NCBI RefSeq assembly: GCF_018069895.1
Contig: NZ_JAGQDH010000003.1
Span: 124,001-188,000 of the forward strand
Direction of reading: 5' to 3'
DNA length: 64,000 nucleotides
Origin: Roseovarius autotrophicus
Lineage (GTDB): Bacteria > Pseudomonadota > Alphaproteobacteria > Rhodobacterales > Rhodobacteraceae
The position numbers and the translations under genes are program-made. The notes below the pieces were generated by a model. The model had not been told where the DNA came from and did not search any database. It saw only the letters and a list, made by a program, of their open reading frames with translations. Below are positions 21,433-31,134 of the stretch, one piece after another. Within the stretch, counting starts at the first letter, position 1; each line of letters opens with the position of its first letter.

Positions 21433-23070
21433 TCAGGCGTCGAGCCAGACCTGTTCGTAATGCATCTCGCGGAACTGGTGCGCGTTCACGTTCTTGACCC
21501 GGTCGGTATGGTGCAGAGCCTGGTTGCGCCAGAACGGCTGAATGATCACGCCGCTATCTTGCAACATGGACTGGAGTTTTGCGGAATGTTCCCGCCGCTT
21601 GTCGGCATCGAATACGCCCAGAGCCTTGGCCAGAAGCGCGTCGAACTCGGGGTTTTCATGCCCGCTCTCGTTCCACGCCTCGCCCGAGCGATAGGCCAGC
21701 GCCAGCACCTGCACACCAAGCGGCCGCGGTCCCCAGTTGGTGGTGGAGAAGGGATATTTCGTCCAGTCGTTCCAGAAGGTGTTGCCCGGCATCACCGTGC
21801 GCTTGACGTTGAAGCCCGCCTGCCGCAACTGCGCGCCGATGGCGTCGGTGGTGGTGGTGCGCCAGTCGCCGTCGATCGAGATGATCTCGATCTCGGTATC
21901 GCCATGCCCCGCCGCGCGGGCCATTTCGATGGCCTTGGCCGGATCGGCCTTGATCCTGGGCAATTCGGCATATTCGGGATGGAAGGGCGCAACATGGTGG
22001 TTCTCTGCCGGGATCCCCTCGTTGTTGATCGAGATGGCCAGCAGCACCGCGTTGTCACAGGCAAGCTGAATGGCGTTGCGCAATTCCTTGCTGTCATAGG
22101 GCGGCGTGTCCATGCGCATCCGGGCAACGATGGTGTTGGCGGTGGGTTTGGACTGCTTGATGAGGCCAAGCGCGTCATAGGCCTCGATGAAATCGGCGGT
22201 GGATTCGTCGTTGATATCCACCTCGTCGCCGTCGAAGGCCGCGACGATGGCCGAGTTGTCATTGCCGAAGTCGATGAAGCGGATGCCGTCGAGATAGACA
22301 TCGCCGCCCCACCATTTGCCATCCTCGCGGCGTTTGACCTCGGCCGAATTGCCGATCTGGATATCGACAAGCTCGAACGGCCCGGTGCCGATAGGAGCCC
22401 TGGCCAGATCGCTGTCCTCGCCAAAGCTGCGGTGAACAACCAGCGCGGGATAATCCGACATGCCGGCAATCAAGGTGATATCGGGACGCGGCAGGTTGAG
22501 GCGCACGGTGAAATCGTCCACGCGCTCGATCGCGCCGGCCAGCGCCTTGCCGGTGTCAGGGTCGATCAGCGTGCCCATGCGCGCGGCCATGGAGTTGCCT
22601 TCGGCAGATTTGTCGCACCAACGCTCGAGGTTGTGGATCACGTCATCGGCGGTGAAAGCATCGCCGTTGTTCCACACCGCATTGCGACGCACCTTCAGCG
22701 TATAGGTCATGGCGTTGTCGCTGACCTCCCAGCCTTCCAGCAGCATGGGCTGAAAGCTGAAATCCGATGCCCAGCGAACCAGCGGTTCGCAGAACTGGCG
22801 GGCGACATTGCCTTTCTCGGTCCAGTCGTATTTGCGCGGATCGGTGATATCCATCACTTGCGAGGCCACGCGCAGCACCCCGCCGCGCTTGCCTTCCTGT
22901 GCTTGCGCAGGCGTCGGCGCGGCCATTCCCAAAAGGCCATAGGCCGCCGCCGAAGAGGCGCCAAAGGTCGAGGCAAGCGCCATGAACTCGCGCCGGTCCA
23001 TCTTGCCCGCGCGCGTGTCCTCGGCGAGTTTTGCGACGACCGGGCGAACGGTGTCCTGTGTCTTGATCAT
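21433..23070 (-). CDS. Tat-exported ABC transporter substrate-binding protein, family 5
   Basis: Periplasmic binding protein of the oligopeptide/dipeptide type, 545 residues. The N-terminus has a twin-arginine signal, DRREFMALASTFG, ending near a PTPAQAQ cleavage region, so it is exported folded. Later segments such as TYTLKVRRNAVWNNGDAFTADDV are typical of this family. The ATG at 23070 has GGGAG upstream; an upstream extension lacks one. No permease or ATPase gene lies next to it, so it works with components elsewhere. The ligand is unknown. Confidence 0.9.
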   Translation of the reverse strand: MIKTQDTVRPVVAKLAEDTRAGKMDRREFMALASTFGASSAAAYGLLGMAAPTPAQAQEGKRGGVLRVASQVMDITDPRKYDWTEKGNVARQFCEPLVRWASDFSFQPMLLEGWEVSDNAMTYTLKVRRNAVWNNGDAFTADDVIHNLERWCDKSAEGNSMAARMGTLIDPDTGKALAGAIERVDDFTVRLNLPRPDITLIAGMSDYPALVVHRSFGEDSDLARAPIGTGPFELVDIQIGNSAEVKRREDGKWWGGDVYLDGIRFIDFGNDNSAIVAAFDGDEVDINDESTADFIEAYDALGLIKQSKPTANTIVARMRMDTPPYDSKELRNAIQLACDNAVLLAISINNEGIPAENHHVAPFHPEYAELPRIKADPAKAIEMARAAGHGDTEIEIISIDGDWRTTTTDAIGAQLRQAGFNVKRTVMPGNTFWNDWTKYPFSTTNWGPRPLGVQVLALAYRSGEAWNESGHENPEFDALLAKALGVFDADKRREHSAKLQSMLQDSGVIIQPFWRNQALHHTDRVKNVNAHQFREMHYEQVWLDA

Positions 23071-23321
23071 GTCAATCTCCCTGTCTGATCCTGGCGTGGT
23101 GCCATTGTCGTTCATGGGCGGCTTTGATCCGAGTGTTACCAAGGAAAGCCCGGTGCCCCCGATTTTTCCCGGCAGTGGGTCGCTGTCGTTATCCGACCAT
23201 GCCGCATGGCAAAGCCTAACCTGATTCCCCCCGCGGGATAGCCTGTTTGCGACAGATCGCCGCCAATTTGGCTTGAGACGGGCGCGGGGCGGGGCTAGAC
23301 GATCCCCAAAGGAGCCCGCCC

Positions 23322-24425
23322 ATGAGCCTCAACACATTCGGTCACCTCTTCCGCGTCACCACCTGGGGCGAGAGCCATGGGCCCGCGCTTGGCGCCACCG
23401 TCGATGGCTGCCCGCCCGGCGTGACGATTGACGAGGGGATGCTTCAGCACTGGCTCGACAAGCGGCGTCCAGGGCAGAACAGGAACATGACCCAGCGGCA
23501 GGAGGCGGATGCGGTGCGTATCCTCTCGGGCACCTACGAGGGTCAGACCACCGGCACGCCGATTCAGCTTATGATCGAGAACACCGACCAGCGTTCGCGC
23601 GATTATGGCGTGATCGCCCGCACCTTTCGCCCCGGCCATGCCGATCTGACCTATCATCTGAAATATGGTCTGCGCGATCCGCGTGGCGGGGGGCGCTCCT
23701 CGGCGCGAGAGACGGCGGCACGGGTGGCGGCGGGGGGCGTGGCGCGCGCCGCCCTTGGCACGCTGGTGCCGGGGCTTGTCATCAAGGGCTATATGGTCGC
23801 CATGGGCGAGATGGAACTGGACCGCGCCCGGTTTGACTGGGACGCCATCGACGGCAACGATTTCTGGCTACCCGATGCCGGGGCCGCGCCCGAATGGGAA
23901 AACTATCTGCAAAAGCTGCGCAAGGATCACGATTCGGTCGGTGCGGTGATCGAGGTGGTGGCGCGTGGCGTGCCAGCGGGCCTCGGCGCGCCAGTCTATG
24001 GCAAGCTCGACACCGATCTCGCCGCCGCGATGATGTCGATCAATGCCGTCAAGGGTGTCGAGATCGGCGAGGGCATGGCCGCCGCGCGCCTGCGCGGCTC
24101 GGAGAATGCCGACGAGATCTTCATGGGCGAGAACGGGCTGGAATTCGGTTCGAACCACGCGGGCGGTATCCTCGGCGGTATCTCGACCGGGCAGGAGATC
24201 ACCGTGCGCTTCGCGGTCAAGCCCACCTCCTCGATCCTGACGCCACGCCGCTCGGTGACGGTGGAGGGCCAGCCCATCGAGGTCGTCACCAAGGGGCGTC
24301 ACGACCCTTGTGTCGGCATCCGCGCCGTGCCGGTGGCCGAGGCGATGATGGCCTGCGTGCTGCTCGATCACCTGCTCTTGCATCGCGGGCAGGTGGGTGA
24401 CGGGCCGCGCGGGCGGATCGGCTGA
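23322..24425 (+). CDS. aroC: Chorismate synthase
   Basis: Converts 5-enolpyruvylshikimate 3-phosphate to chorismate using reduced FMN, the last shikimate-pathway step. The 367-residue length is normal. It has the N-terminal signature [33 protein letters not shown] in the middle and the C-terminal [17 protein letters not shown] segment with conserved catalytic residues. An AAAGGAGCC ribosome site precedes the ATG. It stands alone, with convergent EamA gene behind an intergenic repeat. Confidence 0.97.
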   Translation: MSLNTFGHLFRVTTWGESHGPALGATVDGCPPGVTIDEGMLQHWLDKRRPGQNRNMTQRQEADAVRILSGTYEGQTTGTPIQLMIENTDQRSRDYGVIARTFRPGHADLTYHLKYGLRDPRGGGRSSARETAARVAAGGVARAALGTLVPGLVIKGYMVAMGEMELDRARFDWDAIDGNDFWLPDAGAAPEWENYLQKLRKDHDSVGAVIEVVARGVPAGLGAPVYGKLDTDLAAAMMSINAVKGVEIGEGMAAARLRGSENADEIFMGENGLEFGSNHAGGILGGISTGQEITVRFAVKPTSSILTPRRSVTVEGQPIEVVTKGRHDPCVGIRAVPVAEAMMACVLLDHLLLHRGQVGDGPRGRIG

Positions 24426-24448
24426 CCCTTCCGGTTTCTTCTGGCTGT

Positions 24449-24481
24449 AAATATCCCGGGGGTTCGGGGGCTGGCCCCCGA
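24449..24481. repeat. Intergenic hairpin repeat, copy A
   Basis: TATCCCGGGGG at 24452-24462 is followed by a perfect stem TCGGGGG/CCCCCGA at 24464-24470 and 24475-24481 with loop CTGG. The leading 11-mer and the following GC hairpin recur at about 46351 and 49617. It lies between convergent aroC and EamA genes, where it may end both transcripts. Confidence 0.55.
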
Positions 24482-24492
24482 TCCACCCTCGA

Positions 24493-25362
24493 TCACACGC
24501 GCTTTTGCCGGGACAGTTGCACCGCCAGAATCCCGGCCATGATCACCAGCACGCCGATAAGGTCCCAGAGGCGCAGCGCCTCGCCCAGAAGCGCCGCCGC
24601 GATGGCCACACCGAAGAACGGGTTGAGGAAATGGAAGGTTGCGCCGCGCGTGGCACCAATGCGCTCGACCAGCAGGAACCAGACCAGCGTCGCGGCCAGT
24701 CCCGGAATGAGCGTGGTGTAGAGAAACGCCAGCACAAGCGTCCAGCTCCAGTCGATGACCAGCGGTTCGGTCAGCAGCCCCAGTGGCCCGACGATGGCCG
24801 CGCCCACGATCATCTGCAAGCCCACCACCATCAGGAAATTCCCGCCCGAGGCCGCGCCGCGCACCGCGAGCGTGGCAAAGGCCAGTGCAAAGACCGCGAT
24901 CACGCAAAGCACCACCCCGTAGAGGTCCATCCCGCCCTGAAACCGTGCCCCCATGATGACCGTCACGCCCGCCAGCCCGGCGACCAGCCCGAATATCCCC
25001 ACCGGTCCCAGCCGCTCGCCCATGAAGGCCCATGCGAAGAACCCCACAAGCAGCGGCATGGTCGAGGCGATGATGGCGGCAAGCGAGGCCTCGATTGTCT
25101 GCATCGCCACGAAATTCAACCCCAGATAGAGCGCGTTCTGGCAGATGCCGAAAATGATCGTGGCGCGCCATTGCGCGCGCGTCAGTCGCCAGCTTTGCCC
25201 GAGCATGAGCGCAATCGCGATCCCCAGCAGTCCCGAGATCAGAAAGCGCAGGCCAAGCGCGGTCAGCGGCGGGGCGGCGGCGACGATGATCCGCGCCGAG
25301 GTGAAGGCCGAGGACCACATCAGGGCGAAGGCCAGCCCCATGCCGAGCGCACGCAGATCCAT
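24493..25362 (-). CDS. EamA-family transporter
   Basis: Inner-membrane protein of 289 residues with about ten transmembrane segments in two EamA repeats. The first repeat begins near the N-terminus (LGMGLAFALMWSSAFTSARI) and the second near residue 145. It converges with aroC and is followed on the same strand, 16 bases upstream of its start, by the TIGR02466-type oxygenase gene. The substrate is unknown; drug/metabolite export is the family's usual role. Confidence 0.85.
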   Translation of the reverse strand: MDLRALGMGLAFALMWSSAFTSARIIVAAAPPLTALGLRFLISGLLGIAIALMLGQSWRLTRAQWRATIIFGICQNALYLGLNFVAMQTIEASLAAIIASTMPLLVGFFAWAFMGERLGPVGIFGLVAGLAGVTVIMGARFQGGMDLYGVVLCVIAVFALAFATLAVRGAASGGNFLMVVGLQMIVGAAIVGPLGLLTEPLVIDWSWTLVLAFLYTTLIPGLAATLVWFLLVERIGATRGATFHFLNPFFGVAIAAALLGEALRLWDLIGVLVIMAGILAVQLSRQKRV

Positions 25363-25378
25363 GGCTGTCTCCTGCCCC

Positions 25379-26002
25379 TCAATCGCCCCAGGCGTAATTG
25401 AAGCTCACGCTGATGCGGTCCTCATCGGACATGTTCATGGGCACCTCGTGGCGCAGCCACGATTCCCACAAAAGCACGTCGCCCACTTGCGGTGTCACAT
25501 AGACAAAGCCGCGCATGTCCTGCCGCGCATCCTTGCGCCGGGGCGGGGCGGCCATCATCCGGGCCGAACGCGGATCTTCAAGCTTGAGCGCCGAGGCGCC
25601 TTCGGGCATGGCCACATAGGTGGTTCCGGAAATCACCGAATGGGGATGGATATGGCTTGAATGCATCCCGCCCTCGGGCAGGATGTTGATCCAGATATCC
25701 TCAAGCCGGAGCGCCTGTTCGCCGAGATCGAATTCGAGATCCCGCGCAAAGGCCGCCACATGCGCGTCGAGGACCTTGACCAGATCGGCGAAGATCGGAA
25801 ACCGCCAGGGCAGGTCGGTGAGCGAGGCGTAGGAGGTGTAGCCGGGATAGCCTTCGGTCTCGCACCAGGCCTGCCCGGCCTCGTCATCTTCGGCGATGGA
25901 ATAGCACGACGCCTCAAGCTCTTGCGCGTCGATTGCGGGGCCGTGCTCGCTCAGGCGGGCACGATAGAGGCGGGTCACGAAGAGCGAGTCGATCCTGGGC
26001 AT
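25379..26002 (-). CDS. TIGR02466-family 2OG-Fe(II) oxygenase-like protein
   Basis: A 207-residue protein with the features of the putative 2-oxoglutarate/Fe(II) oxygenase family TIGR02466: a middle segment HSSHIHPHSVISG with metal-ligand His residues, a later LWESWLRHEVP with the third His and a downstream Arg in RISVSFNYAWGD for the 2-oxoglutarate carboxylate. The hydroxylated substrate is unknown. It lies upstream of the EamA gene and 51 bases after panC, and probably shares the EamA message. Confidence 0.8.
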   Translation of the reverse strand: MPRIDSLFVTRLYRARLSEHGPAIDAQELEASCYSIAEDDEAGQAWCETEGYPGYTSYASLTDLPWRFPIFADLVKVLDAHVAAFARDLEFDLGEQALRLEDIWINILPEGGMHSSHIHPHSVISGTTYVAMPEGASALKLEDPRSARMMAAPPRRKDARQDMRGFVYVTPQVGDVLLWESWLRHEVPMNMSDEDRISVSFNYAWGD

Positions 26003-26053
26003 GGGGTCGGTGTAGCCCAGCCGAACGGGGAAGGCGAGAGGGCGCGATGCGCC

Positions 26054-26899
26054 TCATTCCACCGCGATATTGTCGATGAGCCGAACGCCTGCCAGCCACG
26101 CGGCGGCGAAGAGCCGGGCAGGGCGGTCGGGCACGTCGAGCGCGGCGAGATCGTCCTGCGCGCGCAGATCGAGGTAATCGGCCCCGGTGAACCCGGCTTT
26201 GTCTAGCCTCGTCAGCGCTGCCTCGCGCAGGGGTGCAAAGGGCTTGCCTGCGCGCAGGCCAAGGGCGATCACCTCCATCTCCTCGTGCAGGCGAGGGGCC
26301 ATGGTGCGCGCGCGGTCCGACAAGAGCAGGTTGCGCGAGGAAAGCGCCAGACCGTCGATGTCGCGGATCGTGGGGCAGCCATGCACCGTCACGCCCAGGT
26401 CGAGATCGGTGGCCATGCGGCGCACCACCAGGAACTGTTGATAGTCCTTCTCGCCGAAAAAGGCGTCAGTGGCCGAGGTCTGCGTAAAGAGCTTGGTCAC
26501 CACGGTGGCCACCCCTTCGAAATGGCCGGGCCGCCAGGCCCCTTCCATCACGTCGGTCAAACCGCTGACCGAGACCGTGGTGGCGAAGGCGGGCGGATAC
26601 ATCTGCGCGCCATCCGGCACCCAGAGAGCATCGACGTCAAAGCGCGCGAGTTTGCGCGCGTCCTCTTCCTCTGTGCGGGGATAGCTGGCGAGATCCTGCG
26701 GGTTGTTGAACTGTTTCGGGTTGACGAAGATCGTCACGATCACCCGGTCGCAGGTGGCGCGGGCCGCCGCGACAAGCGAGAGATGCCCGTCATGCAGCGC
26801 CCCCATGGTGGGCACCACGCCGATACGCTCTCCAGCCCGTATCCAGGGCCGGGTGGCGGCGCGCAGGTCGGCAAGGCGGCGCAGGATCGGCGCGCTCAA
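26054..26899 (-). CDS. panC: Pantothenate synthetase
   Basis: Joins pantoate and beta-alanine with ATP to make pantothenate. The 281-residue protein has the ATP-binding [13 protein letters not shown] near residues 29-41 and the FGEKDYQQF signature. The start is TTG at 26899 because no ATG lies upstream of the conserved N-terminus, and this TTG overlaps the panB stop by four bases. panB and panC form the usual two-gene pantothenate operon. Confidence 0.95.
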   Translation of the reverse strand: MSAPILRRLADLRAATRPWIRAGERIGVVPTMGALHDGHLSLVAAARATCDRVIVTIFVNPKQFNNPQDLASYPRTEEEDARKLARFDVDALWVPDGAQMYPPAFATTVSVSGLTDVMEGAWRPGHFEGVATVVTKLFTQTSATDAFFGEKDYQQFLVVRRMATDLDLGVTVHGCPTIRDIDGLALSSRNLLLSDRARTMAPRLHEEMEVIALGLRAGKPFAPLREAALTRLDKAGFTGADYLDLRAQDDLAALDVPDRPARLFAAAWLAGVRLIDNIAVE

Positions 26900-27720
26900 T
26901 TCGGCGCCTCCTCGGCGAAACCGTGCTCGGGCGCGGGAAAGGTTCCCGCGCGCACCTCGGCGGCATAGCTTGCGATCGCCGCCTCGCCATCCGCGCCGAG
27001 CGTGGCATAGCGCTTGACGAATTTCGGCTTGAAGGCGGTGAAAAGGCCAAGCATGTCATCGACCACGAGGATCTGCCCGTCACAGCCCGCGCCAGCGCCG
27101 ATGCCGATCGTGGGGATGGGAATCTTGGCGGTGATCCGGTCGGCCAGCGCCGAAGGCACCTTTTCCAGCACCACCGAGAACGCGCCCGCGTCGCTCACCG
27201 CGCGCGCATCGGCCAGAAGCGCCTCGGCGGCGGTCCCCCGCCCCTGCACCTTGTAGCCGCCGAGCGTGTTGACCGATTGCGGCGTGAGGCCGATATGCGC
27301 CATCACCGGCACGCCGCGCGCCACGAGAAAGGCAATCGTTTCGGCCATGTGCCGCCCGCCTTCGAGCTTGACCGCGCCCGCGCCCGTCTCGCGCAGGAGT
27401 CGCGCGGCGTTGCGAAAGGCCAGCGTCGGGCTTTCCTCGTAGCTGCCAAAGGGCATGTCGATGACCATCATGGCGCGGCTGAGGCCGCGCGCCACCGCCT
27501 GCCCGTGCAGGATCATCATCTCCATGGTGACGCCAAGCGTTGAGGGCAGGCCATGCAGCACCATACCGACGCTGTCGCCCACGAGGACAAAGTCGCATTG
27601 CGCATCCATCATTCGCGCCATTGGCGTGGTATAGGCGGTAAGCGAGACGATGGGCGCGCGGCCCTTCATAGCCCGGATGTCATCGGGTAGGGGGGCGGAT
27701 TTGCGGGCGGTGGCGCTCAT
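26896..27720 (-). CDS. panB: 3-Methyl-2-oxobutanoate hydroxymethyltransferase
   Basis: Makes ketopantoate from 2-oxoisovalerate and methylene-THF, the first pantothenate step. The 274-residue TIM barrel has [12 protein letters not shown], a catalytic-site EGG and the C-terminal [17 protein letters not shown] signature. The ATG at 27720 follows GAGGGACC. Its stop overlaps panC by four bases. Confidence 0.96.
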   Translation of the reverse strand: MSATARKSAPLPDDIRAMKGRAPIVSLTAYTTPMARMMDAQCDFVLVGDSVGMVLHGLPSTLGVTMEMMILHGQAVARGLSRAMMVIDMPFGSYEESPTLAFRNAARLLRETGAGAVKLEGGRHMAETIAFLVARGVPVMAHIGLTPQSVNTLGGYKVQGRGTAAEALLADARAVSDAGAFSVVLEKVPSALADRITAKIPIPTIGIGAGAGCDGQILVVDDMLGLFTAFKPKFVKRYATLGADGEAAIASYAAEVRAGTFPAPEHGFAEEAPN

Positions 27721-27910
27721 GGCGGTCCCTCGGGGCTTTCTGCGTCGCGGCGCACGCTATCAAGCCGCGCGGGGAATATCCACACCCCATGTTTTCACCG
27801 CCAAATCCGGCCGCTGCGTCGCTTTCGGGCCGTGTTGGGTCGGATGGGCTTCGCGCCGTCTGGCAGGACTGGTAAACATCCGGGGAAATGCCTGAACGGA
27901 GTCGGCTATC

Positions 27911-30418
27911 ATGAAAACCCAGGTCAAGGCCCTTGTCGTCGGCGGCGGGGCCGTCGGCACCTCTATAGCTTATCATCTGGCCCGCGCGGGCTGGTCGGAT
28001 GTGATGCTGCTGGAGCGCGACGAATTGACTTCCGGCTCCACATGGCACGCGGCGGGGCTCTTGCCGCTGTTCAACATGTCCTTTGCCACCACCCATATCC
28101 ACAAGTATTCGGTCGATTTCTACAAGACGCTGGAGGCCGAGACCGGCCTCAACGCCGGGTTCGCCGTGGTGGGCAACCTGCGCATGGCCCAGACTGACGC
28201 GCGCATGGACGAATACATGCTCTATGCCTCGACCGCCGAGACCTGTGGCGTGCCCTACGAGTGGCTGACCCCCGACGAGATCAAGGCGCGCTGGCCGCTG
28301 ATCAATACCTCTGACCTCAAGGGCGCGCTCTATCACAACACCGACGGTTATATTAACCCCGCCGATGTGACGCAGGCCATGGCCAAGGGCGCGCGTCAGC
28401 GCGGCGTGATGATCGAGCGCAAGTGGCAGGCGGATGCGTTCCACTGGAACGGCGAGGCCTGGGAAGTCACCTGCACCAAGATGGTGGAAAAAGGCGGCAA
28501 CCTCGTGCCCTCGGACGAGCAGATCGTGATCACCGCCGAGCATGTGGTGACCGCAAGCGGCAACCACGCGCAGACCACCGCGCGCAAACTGGGCATCAGG
28601 ATCCCCGCGATCCCGGTCGAACATCAGTTCGTCGTGATGGATCAGGATCCCGCACTTGTGGATTACCGCGCGAAGGGCGGGCGCGAGCATCCCGTGATCC
28701 GTGACGCCGATGCGCAGAGCTATGTGCGCGAGGAACGCGGCGGCTGGATTCTGGGGGTCTATGAGAAGAACGCGCCAGCCTGCTTTGAATATGGCGTGCC
28801 GGACAGTTTCCGCGCAGACCTCTTCCCGCTGGCACTGGAGCGGATCGAAGAACAATACATGGCGATGATCCACCGCATCCCGTCTTGCGAGGAGTCGGGC
28901 CTCAAGGATGATTTCAACGGCCCGATCTGCTATACGCCCGATGGCAACCCGCTGGTCGGCCCCGCGCCGGGCTTGCGCAACATGTGGCTGGCCGAGGGTT
29001 TTTCCTTCGGCATCACGGCGGCGGGGGGCACCGGTTATTACCTCGCGCAACTGATGGTCAATGGCGAGGCCGAGATCGACATGGCGAGCCTTGATCCCAA
29101 GCGCTATTCCTCAAGCTGGATGACCACCGAATTCGCCGCGCGCAAGAACGAGGAATGCTACGACCACGTCTATATCCTGCACCACCCGGACGAAGAACGC
29201 CCGGCCTGCCGCCCGCTGCGCACCGCCCCCGCCTATGAGCGGCAAAAGGCGCGTGGCGCGCAGTTCGGGTTCGTCAATGGCTGGGAGCGGCCCAACTATT
29301 ACGGGCCTCTCGATGCGCCCGAAACCTTTGACCACGACGCCCGCAGCTTCCGTCGCGGCGGCTGGTGGCAGTATGCCGTGGACGAGGCAAGGGCCGTGCG
29401 CGAGGGCGTGGGCCTGATCGACGCCACCGCCTTCACCAAACATGTGGTCAAGGGGCCGGGGGCGACGGCCTTCCTCGACTGGTTCACCTGCAACAAGTTG
29501 CCGAAAGTGGGCCGGATCAACCTGACCTATGCGCTGACCGATCACGGCACGACGCGCACGGAATACACCATCGTGCGATTGAAAGAGCACGAATATTACC
29601 TCGTCTCCGCCGGGGCCTGGACGGAATACGATGCCGATTACCTGCGCAAGGCCGCCGAGGATATGGCGCCCGAGTTCGGCTATATCGAGATTCAGGACGT
29701 GACCACGCAATGGGGTGTCTTTGCCATCGCCGGGCCAAAATCGCGCGATGTTCTGGGTGAGGTGATCAAGGACGCCGACCCGGCAACGGCGCTCAGCAAC
29801 AAGCGGTTTCCGTGGCTCTCGGCAAAGCGGATCGAGCTGGGCATGTGCCCGGTCAACGCCATCCGCGTGGCCTATACCGGCGAATTGGGCTGGGAACTGC
29901 ATCACCCGATCGAGATGCAGACTTACCTTTTTGACCTGCTCGAAAAAGCCGGTGAAAAGCACGGGATGACGCTGGTGGGCGCGCGCGCGCAAAACTGGCT
30001 GCGGCAGGAAAAGAGCTATCGCGCCTTCGGTAATGAATTGGGCCGGGACGCGACGCCGCTGGAGGCTGATCTGCCCCGCTTCGTTGATCTGGACAAGGAG
30101 TTCCGTGGCAAGGCCCGGATGATCGAGACCGGTGTGCGCTCCAAATGCTGCACGCTGCTGATCGACGGGCCGCAGGATGCCGACCCCTGGGGGCGCGAGG
30201 CGCTCTATACCCCGGAGGGGGAGCGCATCGGGCGTCTCACCTCGGGCGGCTATTCGGTGGCCTTCGGCAAGTCGATTGGCATGGGCTATGTCCGGCCCGA
30301 TCTGGCGGTGCAGGGGACGCGGCTCAAGGTGCGGATGTTCAATGAACTCTGGGACGCCACCGTGACCTGCGACAGCCCCTATGACCCGAAAAACGAGACA
30401 ATCCGCAAGGACGGGTGA
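27911..30418 (+). CDS. FAD-dependent oxidoreductase with GcvT domain (dimethylglycine/sarcosine dehydrogenase type)
   Basis: An 835-residue two-part protein. Residues about 7-380 form a DAO-type FAD domain with VVGGGAVGTSIAYHLARAG at the N-terminus and DELTSGSTWHAAGLLP. A linker is followed by a GcvT aminomethyltransferase-like half from about 430, including YTGELGWELHHP, and a C-terminal GCV_T_C region. This layout belongs to dimethylglycine and sarcosine dehydrogenases that oxidise N-methylglycines and pass the methyl group to folate. The histidine after HAAG that anchors FAD covalently in some relatives is not certain here. The exact N-methyl substrate is unknown. Confidence 0.82.
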   Translation: MKTQVKALVVGGGAVGTSIAYHLARAGWSDVMLLERDELTSGSTWHAAGLLPLFNMSFATTHIHKYSVDFYKTLEAETGLNAGFAVVGNLRMAQTDARMDEYMLYASTAETCGVPYEWLTPDEIKARWPLINTSDLKGALYHNTDGYINPADVTQAMAKGARQRGVMIERKWQADAFHWNGEAWEVTCTKMVEKGGNLVPSDEQIVITAEHVVTASGNHAQTTARKLGIRIPAIPVEHQFVVMDQDPALVDYRAKGGREHPVIRDADAQSYVREERGGWILGVYEKNAPACFEYGVPDSFRADLFPLALERIEEQYMAMIHRIPSCEESGLKDDFNGPICYTPDGNPLVGPAPGLRNMWLAEGFSFGITAAGGTGYYLAQLMVNGEAEIDMASLDPKRYSSSWMTTEFAARKNEECYDHVYILHHPDEERPACRPLRTAPAYERQKARGAQFGFVNGWERPNYYGPLDAPETFDHDARSFRRGGWWQYAVDEARAVREGVGLIDATAFTKHVVKGPGATAFLDWFTCNKLPKVGRINLTYALTDHGTTRTEYTIVRLKEHEYYLVSAGAWTEYDADYLRKAAEDMAPEFGYIEIQDVTTQWGVFAIAGPKSRDVLGEVIKDADPATALSNKRFPWLSAKRIELGMCPVNAIRVAYTGELGWELHHPIEMQTYLFDLLEKAGEKHGMTLVGARAQNWLRQEKSYRAFGNELGRDATPLEADLPRFVDLDKEFRGKARMIETGVRSKCCTLLIDGPQDADPWGREALYTPEGERIGRLTSGGYSVAFGKSIGMGYVRPDLAVQGTRLKVRMFNELWDATVTCDSPYDPKNETIRKDG

Positions 30419-30480
30419 GGTCGTGAGAGGGGGCCGTCGGGCGCCCCCTTATTCGTTGCTTGATTTCAGATGCCTGCGCG

Positions 30481-31134
30481 TCACCGCCCTGCCACCAGCA
30501 AGAGATTGTTGGCGGGCATTGCGCGGGGCGCCTGTGGCGTCAGTCCGGCAGCGTCAAGCCAGCCGGTGACCTGGGCCACGTCCTTGTAGCCGATTTCGGG
30601 ATCTTGCGCGACAAGGCTTGCGTGAAAGCGCGCATCGCCTTCGGAGGTGGCGCGACCCTCGCGCAGGAAGGGGCCGTAGAGCGTGAAATGGCCCCCAGGG
30701 GCAAGCGCTCCGGCGGTTTCGTTGATGAGAGTCTGTGCCTCGGGCGCGCTGATGAGGTGGAGAAGATTGACCACCACCACAAGCGCCTGACCGCGATGCG
30801 CCGCGCCCCAGCCGGGGGCGGTGGCGTCAAGCGCGAGGGCCGGATGCAGGTTTGGAAGGGCCGCATCGGCACAATAGGCGTCGATGCTGGCAAGGCGGGC
30901 CGGGTCGATTTCGGAGGGTTGCCAGACAAGGCCGGGCATGGCGCGGGCGAAGGCCACCACATGCTGCCCGGTGCCGCTGGCAAGTTCAAGCGCTTGGCCA
31001 GTCACGGGGACGATGGCGCAAAGCGCCTCGGTGATCGCATCGGCATTGCGCGCGGCCGAAGGCGCGAACAGCTTGCCACCTGCGGCCCCTTCGGCGATCG
31101 AGGCGGTGTCGGGCAGGTTGAGGCGGCGGGGCAT
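30481..31134 (-). CDS. DUF938 SAM-dependent methyltransferase-like protein
   Basis: A 217-residue protein of the DUF938 family with a class I methyltransferase fold. ALELASGTGQHVVAFA near residues 48-63 is the cofactor loop and the next acidic residue follows PSEIDP. The ATG at 31134 shares its A with the stop of the upstream aldo/keto reductase gene (TGATG), so the genes are coupled; the in-frame TTG three bases earlier is less likely. Function is not known for this family. Confidence 0.8.
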   Translation of the reverse strand: MPRRLNLPDTASIAEGAAGGKLFAPSAARNADAITEALCAIVPVTGQALELASGTGQHVVAFARAMPGLVWQPSEIDPARLASIDAYCADAALPNLHPALALDATAPGWGAAHRGQALVVVVNLLHLISAPEAQTLINETAGALAPGGHFTLYGPFLREGRATSEGDARFHASLVAQDPEIGYKDVAQVTGWLDAAGLTPQAPRAMPANNLLLVAGR

